From an uncultured Mollicutes bacterium (lineage in GTDB: Bacteria; Bacillota_I; Bacilli_A; RFN20; CAG-826): a DNA stretch of 27,894 nucleotides. Shown here piece after piece: positions 1-8,051 of this stretch. The notes beneath the pieces were generated by a model. That model was not told the DNA's origin. It made no database searches and was given only the letters and a program-made list of their open reading frames with translations. The DNA is taken from NCBI GenBank assembly GCA_937893635.1, contig CALBGF010000194.1, forward strand, positions 1 through 27,894, given 5' to 3'. A program made the position numbers and the translations under genes. The stretch's first letter is position 1; each line of letters starts with the position of its first letter.

Positions 1-308
1 GGATGAGCATTACGGTCTAAACAATAATGGAACATAAATCCCTTAATAAACGCTAATAAGATTTCTTTATGTTTTTGATGACGTTTAACATATTCAAACA
101 TATAGTTATAAACAACACTTGGATCAATATGATGTAAAAAGCTTCCAAATGCTTGTACTTCTTTTTTGTTTTGTCTTTTAGAAAAAGAGAATCCATAAAA
201 GAAGAATGGATCAGGTCCTTGTCCCGCTAAAGAGATAAGGTCATGGTATTTATCATCTTTACTTATTAAATCATTTACAAATATATAATGCGTTGCAATT
301 GCAGGCAT
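1..308 (-). CDS. zinc-dependent phospholipase C-like protein (partial, N-terminal part)
   Basis: The frame is open from an ATG at 308 to the window edge, about 102 codons; the C-terminal part lies outside. The protein begins MPAIATHYIF and carries GQGPDPFFFYG near residue 30, then a His-His-Ile-Asp stretch and a second His/Asp region (FHYCLDRNAHP) at the edge. This pattern is typical of the uncharacterised bacterial zinc-dependent phospholipase C family (PF00882-like), where His and Asp residues bind metal. Real lipase activity is not established for most members. The ribosome site AGGAG lies inside the last codons of the upstream MFS gene, whose stop is 2 bases before this ATG, so the two genes are probably translationally coupled. 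The family call rests on the N-terminal motif only. Confidence 0.65.
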   Translation of the reverse strand, partial: MPAIATHYIFVNDLISKDDKYHDLISLAGQGPDPFFFYGFSFSKRQNKKEVQAFGSFLHHIDPSVVYNYMFEYVKRHQKHKEILLAFIKGFMFHYCLDRNAH

Positions 309-309
309 A

Positions 310-1665
310 TTAGTCATCTCCTATATCAAAATTTTCAAATCCACTTTTCTTATCATCCAGTGGTTTATGAGTATTCTTAATAAATATAAATACAATTAAT
401 GCTAAAATCATAAATCCGGTAGCGTAAGCAAATAAGCTTTCATATCCTAAAGCATCCATTAAGAAACCAACGCAAATTGGAGTAATAGATTGTGCAAGCA
501 TTGATGATGTGTAATATAGTCCAGTATATTTACCAACACTATTTTTATCTGACATTTCCACAACCATAGGGTAAGAAGAAATATTAATAAAAGCCCAGCC
601 AATACCTGAAATAACAAACAATAAAACGTAGACAATTAAATTGGTTTTTAAACTGGTTTGTGAACAAATAAAGCATCCGCCTAAACTAATAATCATTAGT
701 CCTAATCCTAAAACGATAGACCATTTTCTTCCAATTTTAGAAACTAATTTACCAGCTGGAATAAATGTAATAAGTGAGGCTATTGTTAAAGCAACTGTCG
801 CAATAGATACAGAACCTTTATTCATTACTTCAACGCCATAAGTTGACCAGAATGTTTCAACAGCGTTAAACGCCATATACCATAAGAAAATAGAAGCAAT
901 TAATAATACAAGATTTATTTTATCTTGTTTTGTTAATTTATGATCCGGTTTACTAGCAGCTTCTGTTTCTGCTAATTGCTCACCAAGTTCCATATCATAT
1001 TTCATTTCTTCTACTACTTTATTTTCTTTAATCTTAACAATTAGAATTATTAAAGATACAAGCATCAAAACTGACGTAAAAGCAAAAGGAATAATAAATA
1101 AGTATGGATTAGGAATTTCTGCGTCAATAGTTGGCATTTTAAATAAAGATATCATTTGAATAGCGCCAGCAAAAATTGCTCCGATATAACCAACAAAATT
1201 AATAATTCCATTCGCAGTTGCTCTTAATGGCTTTGGTGTAACATCCGGCATTAATGATACTGCGGGATTTCTAAACATTTGCATGAATATAAGCACTAAG
1301 CCCATTGTTACAATAACACCAACTAATGAATTCTTAGCAAAGAAGAATGGGATAAATGGGAATAAAATCATTGATGCAATTGTTCCAATAACAATAAACG
1401 GCATTCTTCGTCCATATTTTGAATGTGTCTTATCTGATAAGTTACCAAATAATGGTAATAAGAATAAAGCAAGAACATTATCCATGGCCATAATTATACC
1501 AATAAGATAATTATAATCTTTATCACCATAAGTATTTTTTAGTAAACGTGCTAAAAATAAAGGGCAATAATAATTATACATTTGCCATAACATTAAAATC
1601 GTAAAGAATGTTAAGCCAATTATAAATGTTCTTTTATAATTTAGTTTTAATTTTTTCTCTTCCAT
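310..1665 (-). CDS. MFS transporter, SLC45/sugar-cation symporter-like
   Basis: A 451-residue integral membrane protein with about 12 hydrophobic segments split by a charged central loop (about residues 215-250), the usual major facilitator layout. The loop after the second segment reads GNLSDKTHSKYGRRMPFI, matching the G-x-x-SD...GRRxPF signature of the SLC45/sucrose-transporter-like branch. That suggests a sugar or glycoside substrate carried with a cation, but no substrate can be fixed from sequence. The start ATG is preceded by AAGAGG at a good distance. It has its own promoter (1698-1727) and continues into the phospholipase-like gene at 308. Length and motif order are intact. I am confident of MFS and moderately confident of the subfamily. 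Confidence 0.85.
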   Translation of the reverse strand: MEEKKLKLNYKRTFIIGLTFFTILMLWQMYNYYCPLFLARLLKNTYGDKDYNYLIGIIMAMDNVLALFLLPLFGNLSDKTHSKYGRRMPFIVIGTIASMILFPFIPFFFAKNSLVGVIVTMGLVLIFMQMFRNPAVSLMPDVTPKPLRATANGIINFVGYIGAIFAGAIQMISLFKMPTIDAEIPNPYLFIIPFAFTSVLMLVSLIILIVKIKENKVVEEMKYDMELGEQLAETEAASKPDHKLTKQDKINLVLLIASIFLWYMAFNAVETFWSTYGVEVMNKGSVSIATVALTIASLITFIPAGKLVSKIGRKWSIVLGLGLMIISLGGCFICSQTSLKTNLIVYVLLFVISGIGWAFINISSYPMVVEMSDKNSVGKYTGLYYTSSMLAQSITPICVGFLMDALGYESLFAYATGFMILALIVFIFIKNTHKPLDDKKSGFENFDIGDD

Positions 1666-1697
1666 ATAAATTACCTCTTAAAAAGTTTATCACAAAT

Positions 1698-1727
1698 GTT
1701 ATAACTAAACCATCATATAAATGTAAA
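1698..1727 (-). promoter_or_regulatory. putative promoter of the MFS gene
   Basis: On the minus strand TTTACA (1727-1722) and TATAAC (1703-1698) are separated by 18 bases, about 30 bases upstream of the MFS ribosome site. The -35 hexamer lies in the T-rich tail of the flotillin terminator, so the two units are separated very compactly. Assigned by eye. Confidence 0.5.
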
Positions 1728-1759
1728 AAAGAAAAAAAGTGAGACATTTAATCCCACTT
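1725..1759 (-). terminator. rho-independent terminator of the flotillin gene
   Basis: Reading the minus strand, AAGTGGGA (1759-1752) pairs with TCTCACTT (1744-1737), including one G-T wobble, around a 7-base loop. It is followed at once by a T-rich run. It lies 26 bases past the flotillin stop codon. Confidence 0.85.
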
Positions 1760-1784
1760 AAGCAATTTCTAGAAATTAGTAATA

Positions 1785-3320
1785 TTATTTGCTTTCTTTT
1801 GGTGTATCTTCTTTTTTCTTTTCAATTAGTTTTCCACCTAAGTATCCAGCAATTAAAGATTTAATATCTAATCCTGTTGCTTTTTGAAGTCCATCAATTA
1901 TTTGATTACCATTTTTAGATAATTCCTCTGTTAATTTAGCAGTATTTCCTTCGCCATACATTGTGATAGAATCAATTTTACTCATTGCGGACGCCATTGG
2001 TTCAGAATATGCTTTAATAATTTCAGGAAGAACATTAGAATCAAGAATTAATTGTAATGTCGCGGCTTCTCCATATTGCTTCATTGCATCAGCTTTTGCT
2101 TTTATTGCATCAGCTTCAGCTTTACCTTTTGCTTCAATACCTTTAGCTTCGGCAAGTGCAGCTTCTCTTAAAGCATTTGCCTTAGCAATTTGAGCGGCTG
2201 CTTCGGCTTCAGCTTGGATTTTTAATGCTTCAGCGGCTTTAGTGCGAGCAACTTTTTCAGCCTCAGCTTTAATTTTTTCCATTTCTGCTTCTTGTTCTAA
2301 TTCGTATTTTTTAGCTTCAGCAGCTTTTTGGCGAGCATATAAATCTGCCTCTGAAGCTTGTTCTTTAGCATACTTTTCTGCATCAGCTTGTTTGTTAATA
2401 GTAGCTTGAAGTTTTCTTTCTTGAAGTTCAACCTCTTTTTGTCCTAATTCTACTTCACGTTCACGCTTAGCGATATCAGCATTAATTTGTGCAATATTAA
2501 TCTCTTGTTTACGTTTTTGTTCCTCAATTGCATAAGCCGCATCAGCGGTAGCTTTAGCAGTATCAGTTTGTTGTTTTAAAGCTGATTCTTTAAGTGATAA
2601 AGAAGTATTTTGTTCAATAATCTTTTGATTAGCTTCTACACGAGATCTATTGGCTGCTTCTTCAGCATTTGATTTAGCAATAGTTACATCTCTTTCAGCA
2701 TTTGCCTTAGCAATTGCAGCATCTTTTGAAATTTGAGAGATGTTATCAATACCTAAATTTTCAATCACATGATTATCATCAGAGAATGATTGAATATTAA
2801 AGTTAACAACTTCAATACCCATTTTAGCCATATCTGGCACGACATTATCTTTAACTGATAATGCAACACCTTGACGATCTTGAACAAGTTTTTTAATATC
2901 AACCGTACCAATAATTTCACGCATATTACCTTGTAATACTTGTTGAACTTGCTTAATTAAGTCTGATTCAGTCATATTAAGAATTGATTCAGCAGCGCGA
3001 TCAAGAAGTTCTGGATCAGAAGATATCTTTAAGTTAGCAACGCCATCAACACGAATATTAATAAAATTAGATGTCGGAATTGCTTCATCTGTTTTAATAT
3101 CAACTTGGAATACTCTTAAAGAAAGTTTATCAATTCTTTGTAAGAAAGGAATTCTAAATCCTGCTTTACCAATAAGAATTTTTCTTTTTCCTAAGCCGGA
3201 TACGATAATCGCGGTGTCTGGAGCCGCTTTAACATAACTGCACGCAAATAGAATTAATAATACCACTAGTACGATACCACCAATGGTTAGACCAATTGTA
3301 ACTGCATCTGATAAAAACAT
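1785..3320 (-). CDS. floT: flotillin-like SPFH/band 7 protein
   Basis: A 511-residue protein. It has one N-terminal membrane segment (about residues 5-30), an SPFH/band 7 domain (about 30-210) and a very long Ala/Glu/Lys-rich coiled coil with many EA and AEA repeats (about 210-430), then a conserved flotillin tail (VLPEIIKAYSEPM). Flotillins form oligomeric scaffolds at the inner face of the membrane in ordered lipid regions and affect membrane fluidity and protein assembly. I chose the ATG at 3320 (MFLSDAV) because GGAGG sits 8 bases upstream; a longer frame from 3362 begins inside the leader palindrome and has no ribosome site. No NfeD-type partner lies next to it, unlike the Bacillus yuaFGI operon. 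It is monocistronic, with its own terminator and a palindromic operator candidate. Confidence 0.92.
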   Translation of the reverse strand: MFLSDAVTIGLTIGGIVLVVLLILFACSYVKAAPDTAIIVSGLGKRKILIGKAGFRIPFLQRIDKLSLRVFQVDIKTDEAIPTSNFINIRVDGVANLKISSDPELLDRAAESILNMTESDLIKQVQQVLQGNMREIIGTVDIKKLVQDRQGVALSVKDNVVPDMAKMGIEVVNFNIQSFSDDNHVIENLGIDNISQISKDAAIAKANAERDVTIAKSNAEEAANRSRVEANQKIIEQNTSLSLKESALKQQTDTAKATADAAYAIEEQKRKQEINIAQINADIAKREREVELGQKEVELQERKLQATINKQADAEKYAKEQASEADLYARQKAAEAKKYELEQEAEMEKIKAEAEKVARTKAAEALKIQAEAEAAAQIAKANALREAALAEAKGIEAKGKAEADAIKAKADAMKQYGEAATLQLILDSNVLPEIIKAYSEPMASAMSKIDSITMYGEGNTAKLTEELSKNGNQIIDGLQKATGLDIKSLIAGYLGGKLIEKKKEDTPKESK

Positions 3321-3341
3321 AATATTTACCTCCGTTTTATC

Positions 3342-3362
3342 TTGTATATTTGCAATATACAA
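3342..3362. promoter_or_regulatory. perfect 9-3-9 palindrome in the flotillin leader (operator candidate)
   Basis: Arms TTGTATATT (3342-3350) and AATATACAA (3354-3362) are perfectly complementary around TGC. It lies 22 bases upstream of the flotillin ATG, just before the ribosome site, and contains a possible -10 (TATATT on the minus strand). Symmetry and position suggest a dimeric repressor site. The regulator is unknown. Confidence 0.6.
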
Positions 3363-3460
3363 ATTAATTTAATTACACTTAAAATATATCATTAAATTAT
3401 TAATTTTAAAATAAATTTTTCATTCATTATTTATTTATTTAAGCAAATACAGTTTTATAA

Positions 3461-3496
3461 AAGAAAAAAAATCCCTGACTATTACATCAGAGATTT
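3461..3496 (-). terminator. rho-independent terminator of the perR-rbr-sor operon
   Basis: On the minus strand AAATCTCTGA (3496-3487) pairs with TCAGGGATTT (3478-3469) over 10 base pairs with one wobble, loop of 8, followed by TTTTTT-rich DNA. It starts 15 bases after the superoxide reductase stop codon. Confidence 0.92.
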
Positions 3497-3510
3497 AAGA
3501 TATAAATTAA

Positions 3511-3876
3511 TTATTTAATAGCCCAAAGGCCATGTAAATTGCAATAGCTAATTGCGTTAATAACTTCATCACCATCAACAAGAGCAAATTCCACAACCGG
3601 TTCTTCACCAGGATGTAATTCACGACGTTGATTACCAAATTTAGTTTGCAAGATAACCCAACCAATATAATGATTATCAAGCATTGGATGAGTTACTTCA
3701 CCAACACTAATACGTACAAGGTTACCAACTCTTGTAACAACTGGAATATGTTTTTCTTGAGCAGCTTCTGTTGTATTAGGTTTAATTTCAACAAATCCTT
3801 CAACATTAGTTAAATCAATTTCATCACTTGCAACTGCTAAAACCTTGCCACATTTTTCGCATTTAAAGAACTTCAT
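3511..3876 (-). CDS. dfx: superoxide reductase (desulfoferrodoxin family)
   Basis: A 121-residue protein that reduces superoxide to hydrogen peroxide without releasing oxygen, as in anaerobes. All five ligands of the catalytic iron centre are visible with family spacing: H43 (in EKHIPVV), H63 (THPM), H69 (HYIGW), C112 and H115 (YCNLHGLW). The Glu-Lys pair before H43 is also present. The N-terminal desulforedoxin-like region keeps only C6 and C9; the second cysteine pair of class I enzymes is absent, so the extra FeS4 centre is probably not formed. The ATG at 3876 follows the rubrerythrin stop by one base (TAATATG), and the ribosome site is weak, so translation is probably coupled. Its product, peroxide, is the substrate of the rubrerythrin upstream. 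Confidence 0.93.
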   Translation of the reverse strand: MKFFKCEKCGKVLAVASDEIDLTNVEGFVEIKPNTTEAAQEKHIPVVTRVGNLVRISVGEVTHPMLDNHYIGWVILQTKFGNQRRELHPGEEPVVEFALVDGDEVINAISYCNLHGLWAIK

Positions 3877-3877
3877 A

Positions 3878-4411
3878 TTAATAGTTTTCTTTTCTAACTT
3901 CAAAATATGATTGAGGGTGTCCACATACTGGGCAAACAAGAGGTGCTTTCTTACCAATAACTAAGTGGCCACAATTACGGCATTCCCACATTGTTTCTTC
4001 AGATTTTTCAAATACTGCTTTCATCTCAACATTATTTAAAAGTTTTAAATATCTTTCTTCATGAGCTTTTTCAATTTTACCAACTGCTCTAAATTTCATT
4101 GCAATTGCTTTGAATCCTTCTTCTTCCGCAACTTTAGCAAATTCTTCATACATATCAGTCCACTCATAATTTTCTCCACTAGCAGCAGCCTTTAAGTTTT
4201 CGGCAGTATTTCCGATTCCGCCTAATTCTTTAAACCACATTTTAGCATGTTCTTTTTCGTTATTAGCGGTTTCTTCAAAAATTGCTGCAATTTGTTCATA
4301 ACCTTCTTTTCTTGCAACACTAGCAAAGTAAGTATATTTATTTCTTGCTTGTGATTCTCCTGCAAATGCTGCTTGTAAGTTTTTTTCTGTTTTTGATCCT
4401 TTTAGTTCCAT
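3878..4411 (-). CDS. rbr: rubrerythrin (NADH-linked peroxide reductase component)
   Basis: A 177-residue protein. It has a ferritin-like four-helix domain (about residues 5-135) with ExxH-type diiron ligands (ANNEKEH and [11 protein letters not shown]) and a C-terminal rubredoxin domain with two Cys pairs (CRNCG and CPVCG, about 143-163). Rubrerythrins reduce hydrogen peroxide to water in the cytoplasm of anaerobes, with electrons passing through the rubredoxin iron. The ATG at 4411 ([12 protein letters not shown]) is the family start and is preceded by AAAGGA; a longer upstream frame lacks a ribosome site and overlaps perR. It lies 2 bases after the perR stop and 1 base before the superoxide reductase start, forming a compact peroxide/superoxide defence operon. 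Confidence 0.95.
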   Translation of the reverse strand: MELKGSKTEKNLQAAFAGESQARNKYTYFASVARKEGYEQIAAIFEETANNEKEHAKMWFKELGGIGNTAENLKAAASGENYEWTDMYEEFAKVAEEEGFKAIAMKFRAVGKIEKAHEERYLKLLNNVEMKAVFEKSEETMWECRNCGHLVIGKKAPLVCPVCGHPQSYFEVRKENY

Positions 4412-4413
4412 AT

Positions 4414-4785
4414 TTAATTTCCTTTCTTTTGTTTGCAATTATCACAAATGTAGTGAATTGCTAGGTCATAATATAAGACATCAACATCGCTATGACTTTT
4501 AATATCATCTAGATAGTCAGGTAAATCAATGTCATCTACTAAGCCACACACATCACACACTTTATGATGATGCGGAGTTAACGTATGATCAAAGTGATCT
4601 GGTTGATCCACAATTTTAACTCTGAGAATTTTACCTTCATCTACTAAAGAATTAAGATTATTATAAATTGTAGCAAAAGTAATTCCAGGCATCATCTTTT
4701 GGGCAATATCGTAAATCTCTTTTGCCGTCATATGAGCCATATTATTTTGAACTATATCAAGAATTAATCGCCTTTGCTTCGTCAT
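4414..4785 (-). CDS. perR: PerR-type peroxide-sensing repressor (Fur family)
   Basis: A 123-residue Fur-family regulator: winged helix (about residues 1-60) then a dimerisation/metal domain. All five positions that bind the regulatory Fe/Mn in Bacillus PerR have counterparts: H18, D66, H72, H74, D85. Structural zinc cysteines C77/C80 and C114/C117 are also present. The Asp at position 66 and the genes it heads support PerR rather than Fur or Zur. The N terminus is about 19 residues shorter than Bacillus PerR, lacking the first helix. No in-frame start exists upstream, because the promoter and Per box are there, so the short form is genuine. Ribosome site AGGGGA. It presumably represses itself, rbr and sor until peroxide oxidises its metal-site histidines. 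Confidence 0.92.
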   Translation of the reverse strand: MTKQRRLILDIVQNNMAHMTAKEIYDIAQKMMPGITFATIYNNLNSLVDEGKILRVKIVDQPDHFDHTLTPHHHKVCDVCGLVDDIDLPDYLDDIKSHSDVDVLYYDLAIHYICDNCKQKKGN

Positions 4786-4798
4786 ACAATCCCCTTTT

Positions 4799-4813
4799 TT
4801 AGAATCATTCTAA
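4799..4813. promoter_or_regulatory. Per/Fur box of the perR-rbr-sor operon
   Basis: TTAGAATCATTCTAA is a perfect 7-1-7 inverted repeat, differing from the Bacillus Per box consensus (TTATAATnATTATAA) at one symmetric position. It lies just downstream of the -10 and 14 bases upstream of the perR start, where bound PerR would block transcription. Confidence 0.88.
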
Positions 4814-4825
4814 AATTCTATTTTT

Positions 4826-4853
4826 ATTATAGCAGATAAAAAAACGTTTGCAA
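4826..4853 (-). promoter_or_regulatory. promoter of perR-rbr-sor
   Basis: On the minus strand TTGCAA (4853-4848) and TATAAT (4831-4826) are 16 bases apart. The predicted start of transcription falls immediately before or inside the Per box at 4799-4813. Confidence 0.8.
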
Positions 4854-4862
4854 TACCATTTT

Positions 4863-5654
4863 TTATTTTTCTTCTTTTACTGGTAAATATACATGGCTTT
4901 TATAATTATTTTCATTAAGAACTTCTTTGTTCCAAAATTTCATTGCTTCTTCATAAAAGTAATCAGCATTTTCATTAACACTCAATCCCTCTTTAGGACG
5001 TATTACATGTGAAAAAGTAAGATTCATTCTTGGTTTCATCCATTTAAATAATGGCTTTCTAAAAGTTTCCGCGCAAACCACAATTGGTTTATTATTCATC
5101 GCAGCATATTTAAAAGAAGTTTTTTCAAATTTTCTTAAACCAGTATAATAAGGCCATAATGTTCCTTCTGGATAAATAGAAATCATTGCACCTTTATTTA
5201 CTAATTCTTTCATTGCTTTATTAAAACTACGAATATTAGTCATATTATTGGGTAAAGGTAAACATCCTAACATCATTACTAAAGTTCCGATAATTGGAAT
5301 GTTTACAGGGTCAGCGTGTGATAAAACATATGTTCGACGCGGAACACCTGCAAATACATGTGATAAAAAAGCATCATAATAATGACAATGGTTAGAATAA
5401 AAGAATACTCCTTCTTTTTTATTTAATTCTTTACGTAAATATTTTTTGTTTTTAACTTTAACACCTAAAACAATTTTACTAACTATCCATAATATTGGGA
5501 AAGCAAGAATATAATAAACAATAAAACTAAAAAAGCGATAAAATATGTTGCGGTGAATATATTTAAAATTATCTTTTAATGGCTTTGAATTATGGGCAAT
5601 TGTGCCAAAGTCGTCTTGCATATCTTCATGATAGTAATATGTTTTCTTTTTCAT
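4863..5654 (-). CDS. 1-acyl-glycerol-3-phosphate acyltransferase-like protein (PlsC family)
   Basis: A 263-residue membrane-associated acyltransferase. A hydrophobic segment (about residues 38-65) precedes the catalytic HX4D motif in SNHCHYYD. The glycerophosphate-binding motif appears as IYPEGTLWPY (about 158-168), and a later block PIVVCAETFRK corresponds to motif IV. These motifs place it in the PlsC/LPLAT family, which acylates lysophosphatidate or related lipids at the inner membrane face. Its start codon shares one base with the stop of the upstream glycosyltransferase (TAATG), so the two are translationally coupled and may act on the same lipid, for example a glycolipid anchor. The exact acyl acceptor cannot be told. 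Confidence 0.85.
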   Translation of the reverse strand: MKKKTYYYHEDMQDDFGTIAHNSKPLKDNFKYIHRNIFYRFFSFIVYYILAFPILWIVSKIVLGVKVKNKKYLRKELNKKEGVFFYSNHCHYYDAFLSHVFAGVPRRTYVLSHADPVNIPIIGTLVMMLGCLPLPNNMTNIRSFNKAMKELVNKGAMISIYPEGTLWPYYTGLRKFEKTSFKYAAMNNKPIVVCAETFRKPLFKWMKPRMNLTFSHVIRPKEGLSVNENADYFYEEAMKFWNKEVLNENNYKSHVYLPVKEEK

Positions 5655-6832
5655 TACGCTATTAATCCTTTATCTTTTAATTCACTAAATATAATATCCG
5701 CTATTTGCATAGAGCCATTTTTCTCACGGTTAACATTTTTATTGATATTTTGCTTAAGTGCTTGTAAATATTCTGGATGTTCATATAAATAAGTAATTGT
5801 GCGATACATATGAGAAACATTGTAACAAGTAACACCACATTTTAAATCTTCGCAGAATAGTTTTGCTGACGCTTTTTCAATGTTATGTGCATAATAATCT
5901 ACGACAACTGGTGTTCCCATATACAAAGAATCAAGAACTGCATTAGGTCCAGATTTAGTAATAAACACATCACTAGCGCCATAATACTCATAAGCAAGTG
6001 GCGTAAAACGTAAAGGCACTAAATTTATATTCGCTGGTACTTTATCTTTTTTCTTATCAAAATATTGATATACTTTTTCATTTTTACCGGCAAGCATTAA
6101 AATCGTAATTGGGAATTTAATATTTTTAATCAAATTATTACAAACACTTTTTGCTTTACCTTGCGCATAAGCACCATCGGCAATAATAACCGTAAATTGA
6201 TCTAGTGGTAAATTATATTTTTTACGATATTCTTCTTTTGTTCCCGTAGCATTAGCTACTTCATTACGGGCAGTGAAAAACACACGACGTAATTGCTCAT
6301 ATTTAAATCTTCTTTTTTTAATTGATTCATTACAAGCAGTGTCGTTATTGTTAATAAATATATCGCTACGATTATCCCACCACACATGCACATTATTATC
6401 TGGGTTATAGGTAATAACAGTTAAGTTTGGCATATAACGTTTCTTTAATTCTAACGCTGCAAAAGTGATGAAATAATGGGTAGAAATAATTACATCCGGA
6501 TTATGTCCACGCATCGCCTCAATTGTAGCGTCCGTATATTTTTTGAAAATTGTGCGATGGGTAAAACGCATAAATGTTTGCTTACCCATTAAATCTAAAA
6601 ACCAGAATACACCAATACCAAAGGCTTTATCTTTATTAGTCTTTTTTGTGCAATCGGATAAAAACTTTTCAAAATCCGCGGTAGCCTTACTACCTTCATC
6701 CATAATGTATGATTCAATGATATCTAATTTATCACTATATTTTGCTTTTAAACTATCCGCAATGGCCTTCATTGACATAATATGTCCCATTCCAGATTCT
6801 ATATATGTTAATAATACTCGAGGTTTGTTCAT
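5654..6832 (-). CDS. MGDG synthase/UgtP-like glycosyltransferase (GT28 family)
   Basis: A 392-residue GT-B fold enzyme. The N terminus MNKPRVLLTYIESGMGH has the Gly-rich G-x-GH motif of the MGDG synthase/UgtP/MurG group. The C-terminal half carries the nucleotide-sugar site ITKSGPNAVLDSLYMGTPVVV (about residues 305-325). Relatives transfer glucose or galactose from UDP-sugar to diacylglycerol on the cytoplasmic membrane face, making glycolipids that may anchor lipoteichoic acid. Donor and acceptor cannot be fixed here. The ribosome site upstream of 6832 is weak (GTTGGA). A promoter overlaps the end of the neighbouring transporter gene. It is co-transcribed with the acyltransferase at 4863-5654. 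Confidence 0.85.
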   Translation of the reverse strand: MNKPRVLLTYIESGMGHIMSMKAIADSLKAKYSDKLDIIESYIMDEGSKATADFEKFLSDCTKKTNKDKAFGIGVFWFLDLMGKQTFMRFTHRTIFKKYTDATIEAMRGHNPDVIISTHYFITFAALELKKRYMPNLTVITYNPDNNVHVWWDNRSDIFINNNDTACNESIKKRRFKYEQLRRVFFTARNEVANATGTKEEYRKKYNLPLDQFTVIIADGAYAQGKAKSVCNNLIKNIKFPITILMLAGKNEKVYQYFDKKKDKVPANINLVPLRFTPLAYEYYGASDVFITKSGPNAVLDSLYMGTPVVVDYYAHNIEKASAKLFCEDLKCGVTCYNVSHMYRTITYLYEHPEYLQALKQNINKNVNREKNGSMQIADIIFSELKDKGLIA

Positions 6833-6865
6833 TTAAAAAATCCAACTTTCTTTTGTATTTTGTTT

Positions 6866-6895
6866 ATTATAGCAAATTTTAAATAGCGTAAACAA
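6866..6895 (-). promoter_or_regulatory. promoter of the glycosyltransferase-acyltransferase pair
   Basis: On the minus strand TTGTTT (6895-6890) and TATAAT (6871-6866) are 18 bases apart. The -35 lies inside the last codons of the upstream transporter gene, which has no visible terminator. Confidence 0.65.
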
Positions 6896-7466
6896 CTATT
6901 CCTAAGCAAATAGAAATAACAATCAACAAAATTGCTGAAATTGTCTTTTTTTTCATTTTCTTATATAAAAGCATTATAAGCGCTAAAATAGCACAAATAA
7001 TTAATGGTCTAATAAAATCATTAAAATTAAATGTAAAATTTTCATTAATGACAAAATTAGGAACTAAAATCTTAAATAGTGTAAATACCCCAGTAGCAAG
7101 AATTAAACCGATAATAACAGGATTTATTCCTTTTAAAATAGATTTAACATATTTATTATCCATTATTTTTTTAAATATAATCGCAATTAACAAAATGATT
7201 ATAAATGATGGTAATATTACGCCTAATGTAGCGACAAGTGCGCCTAAAAAGCCCATTTGGGAAGTACCAACAAATGTAGCTAAATTAACTGCGATTGGTC
7301 CTGGAGTGGATTCCGCAATACCAACGATATCAATGACTTCTTCGGCAGTTAACCAGCCATTTTTGGTGACTTCTTCTTGGATAAGAGGAATCATGGCGTA
7401 TCCTCCGCCAAAAGTAAATAAACCTATTTTAAAAAAAGCAAAAAACAATTTAATTAGTACTTCCAT
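6879..7466 (-). CDS. chromate transporter (ChrA/CHR family) short subunit 1
   Basis: A 195-residue membrane protein that is one half of a CHR-type transporter. Family motifs are clear: FKIGLFTFGGGYAMIPL near the N terminus and AESTPGPIAVNLATFVG at about residues 49-65, followed by four or more hydrophobic segments. Short-chain CHR proteins occur as adjacent pairs that presumably assemble as heterodimers; the family was named for chromate efflux, but the natural substrate in gut-type Firmicutes is uncertain. I place the start at 7466 (MEVLIKL) because GAGG lies at the right distance. The gene then overlaps its partner by 17 bases, supporting a coupled pair. Confidence 0.9.
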   Translation of the reverse strand: MEVLIKLFFAFFKIGLFTFGGGYAMIPLIQEEVTKNGWLTAEEVIDIVGIAESTPGPIAVNLATFVGTSQMGFLGALVATLGVILPSFIIILLIAIIFKKIMDNKYVKSILKGINPVIIGLILATGVFTLFKILVPNFVINENFTFNFNDFIRPLIICAILALIMLLYKKMKKKTISAILLIVISICLGIVVYAI

Positions 7467-8049
7467 TATTTTTATCCTCATTTCGTTTAGATTTTTGAAT
7501 AATAAAAGTAACCAATCCGATTAACCCGCCAATAAGAATTAAATATATTGAAGAAAAATTAACACTAAAAATATCAATAAGAAGCATACCTATAAAAGTA
7601 AGCGAAAAAATAATAATACTAATAACATCTTTATTCATCTTTTTAAGTAGTTTAATTCCCGCAGCAATAATAAGTATTGCTACAGCACATTTAATTCCCA
7701 TGAAGGCATGTTGAATAATCGTATATTCCATTAAAGACGAAAAAACACTAGCAATAACAAAAATTATTGCTAGTGATGGAATTGTAACTCCTAATGTCGA
7801 TACAATTGCGCCTAACACTCCTAAAACTTTATAACCTGTATATGTAGCAATATTAATAGCAATTGGACCCGGTGTTGATTCGGCTATTGCGACCATATCA
7901 ACTAATTCTTCTTCCTTAATCCAACCTTTTTTGGTTATTACTTCATCTTCTAATAAAGCCACCATGGCATATCCACCACCAAAGGTGAATAAACCAATTT
8001 TCATAAATGTTAGAAATAGAATTAAATAGTTTTTAAGAGTTTTATTCAT
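7450..8049 (-). CDS. chromate transporter (ChrA/CHR family) short subunit 2
   Basis: A 199-residue membrane protein homologous to its downstream neighbour: FMKIGLFTFGGGYAMVALLEDE near residue 15 and AESTPGPIAINIATYTGYK at about 54-72. The shared motifs at the same positions indicate an old duplication, giving the two halves of one transporter. The start ATG is 2 bases after the stop of the aminopeptidase gene (TAGTTATG) and lacks a separate ribosome site, so it is probably translated by reinitiation in the same operon. Chromate is the named substrate of the family, but a physiological role such as sulfate-like oxyanion movement is equally possible. Confidence 0.9.
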   Translation of the reverse strand: MNKTLKNYLILFLTFMKIGLFTFGGGYAMVALLEDEVITKKGWIKEEELVDMVAIAESTPGPIAINIATYTGYKVLGVLGAIVSTLGVTIPSLAIIFVIASVFSSLMEYTIIQHAFMGIKCAVAILIIAAGIKLLKKMNKDVISIIIFSLTFIGMLLIDIFSVNFSSIYLILIGGLIGLVTFIIQKSKRNEDKNNGSTN

Positions 8050-8051
8050 AA

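Noticed and set aside
2030..2700. Tandem DNA repeat or CRISPR-like array in the flotillin gene
   Set aside because: The repeated look comes from Ala/Glu/Lys-rich coiled-coil codons; units are not identical at DNA level and have no spacers.
3321..3362. Longer flotillin start at 3362 (MYIANIQDKT)
   Set aside because: The extra codons lie in the leader palindrome and ribosome site; GGAGG is positioned for the ATG at 3320.
7048..7524. 158-codon plus-strand open frame opposite the ChrA-like genes
   Set aside because: It is antisense to two clear membrane protein genes with family motifs, has no ribosome site, and its composition is that of a shadow frame.
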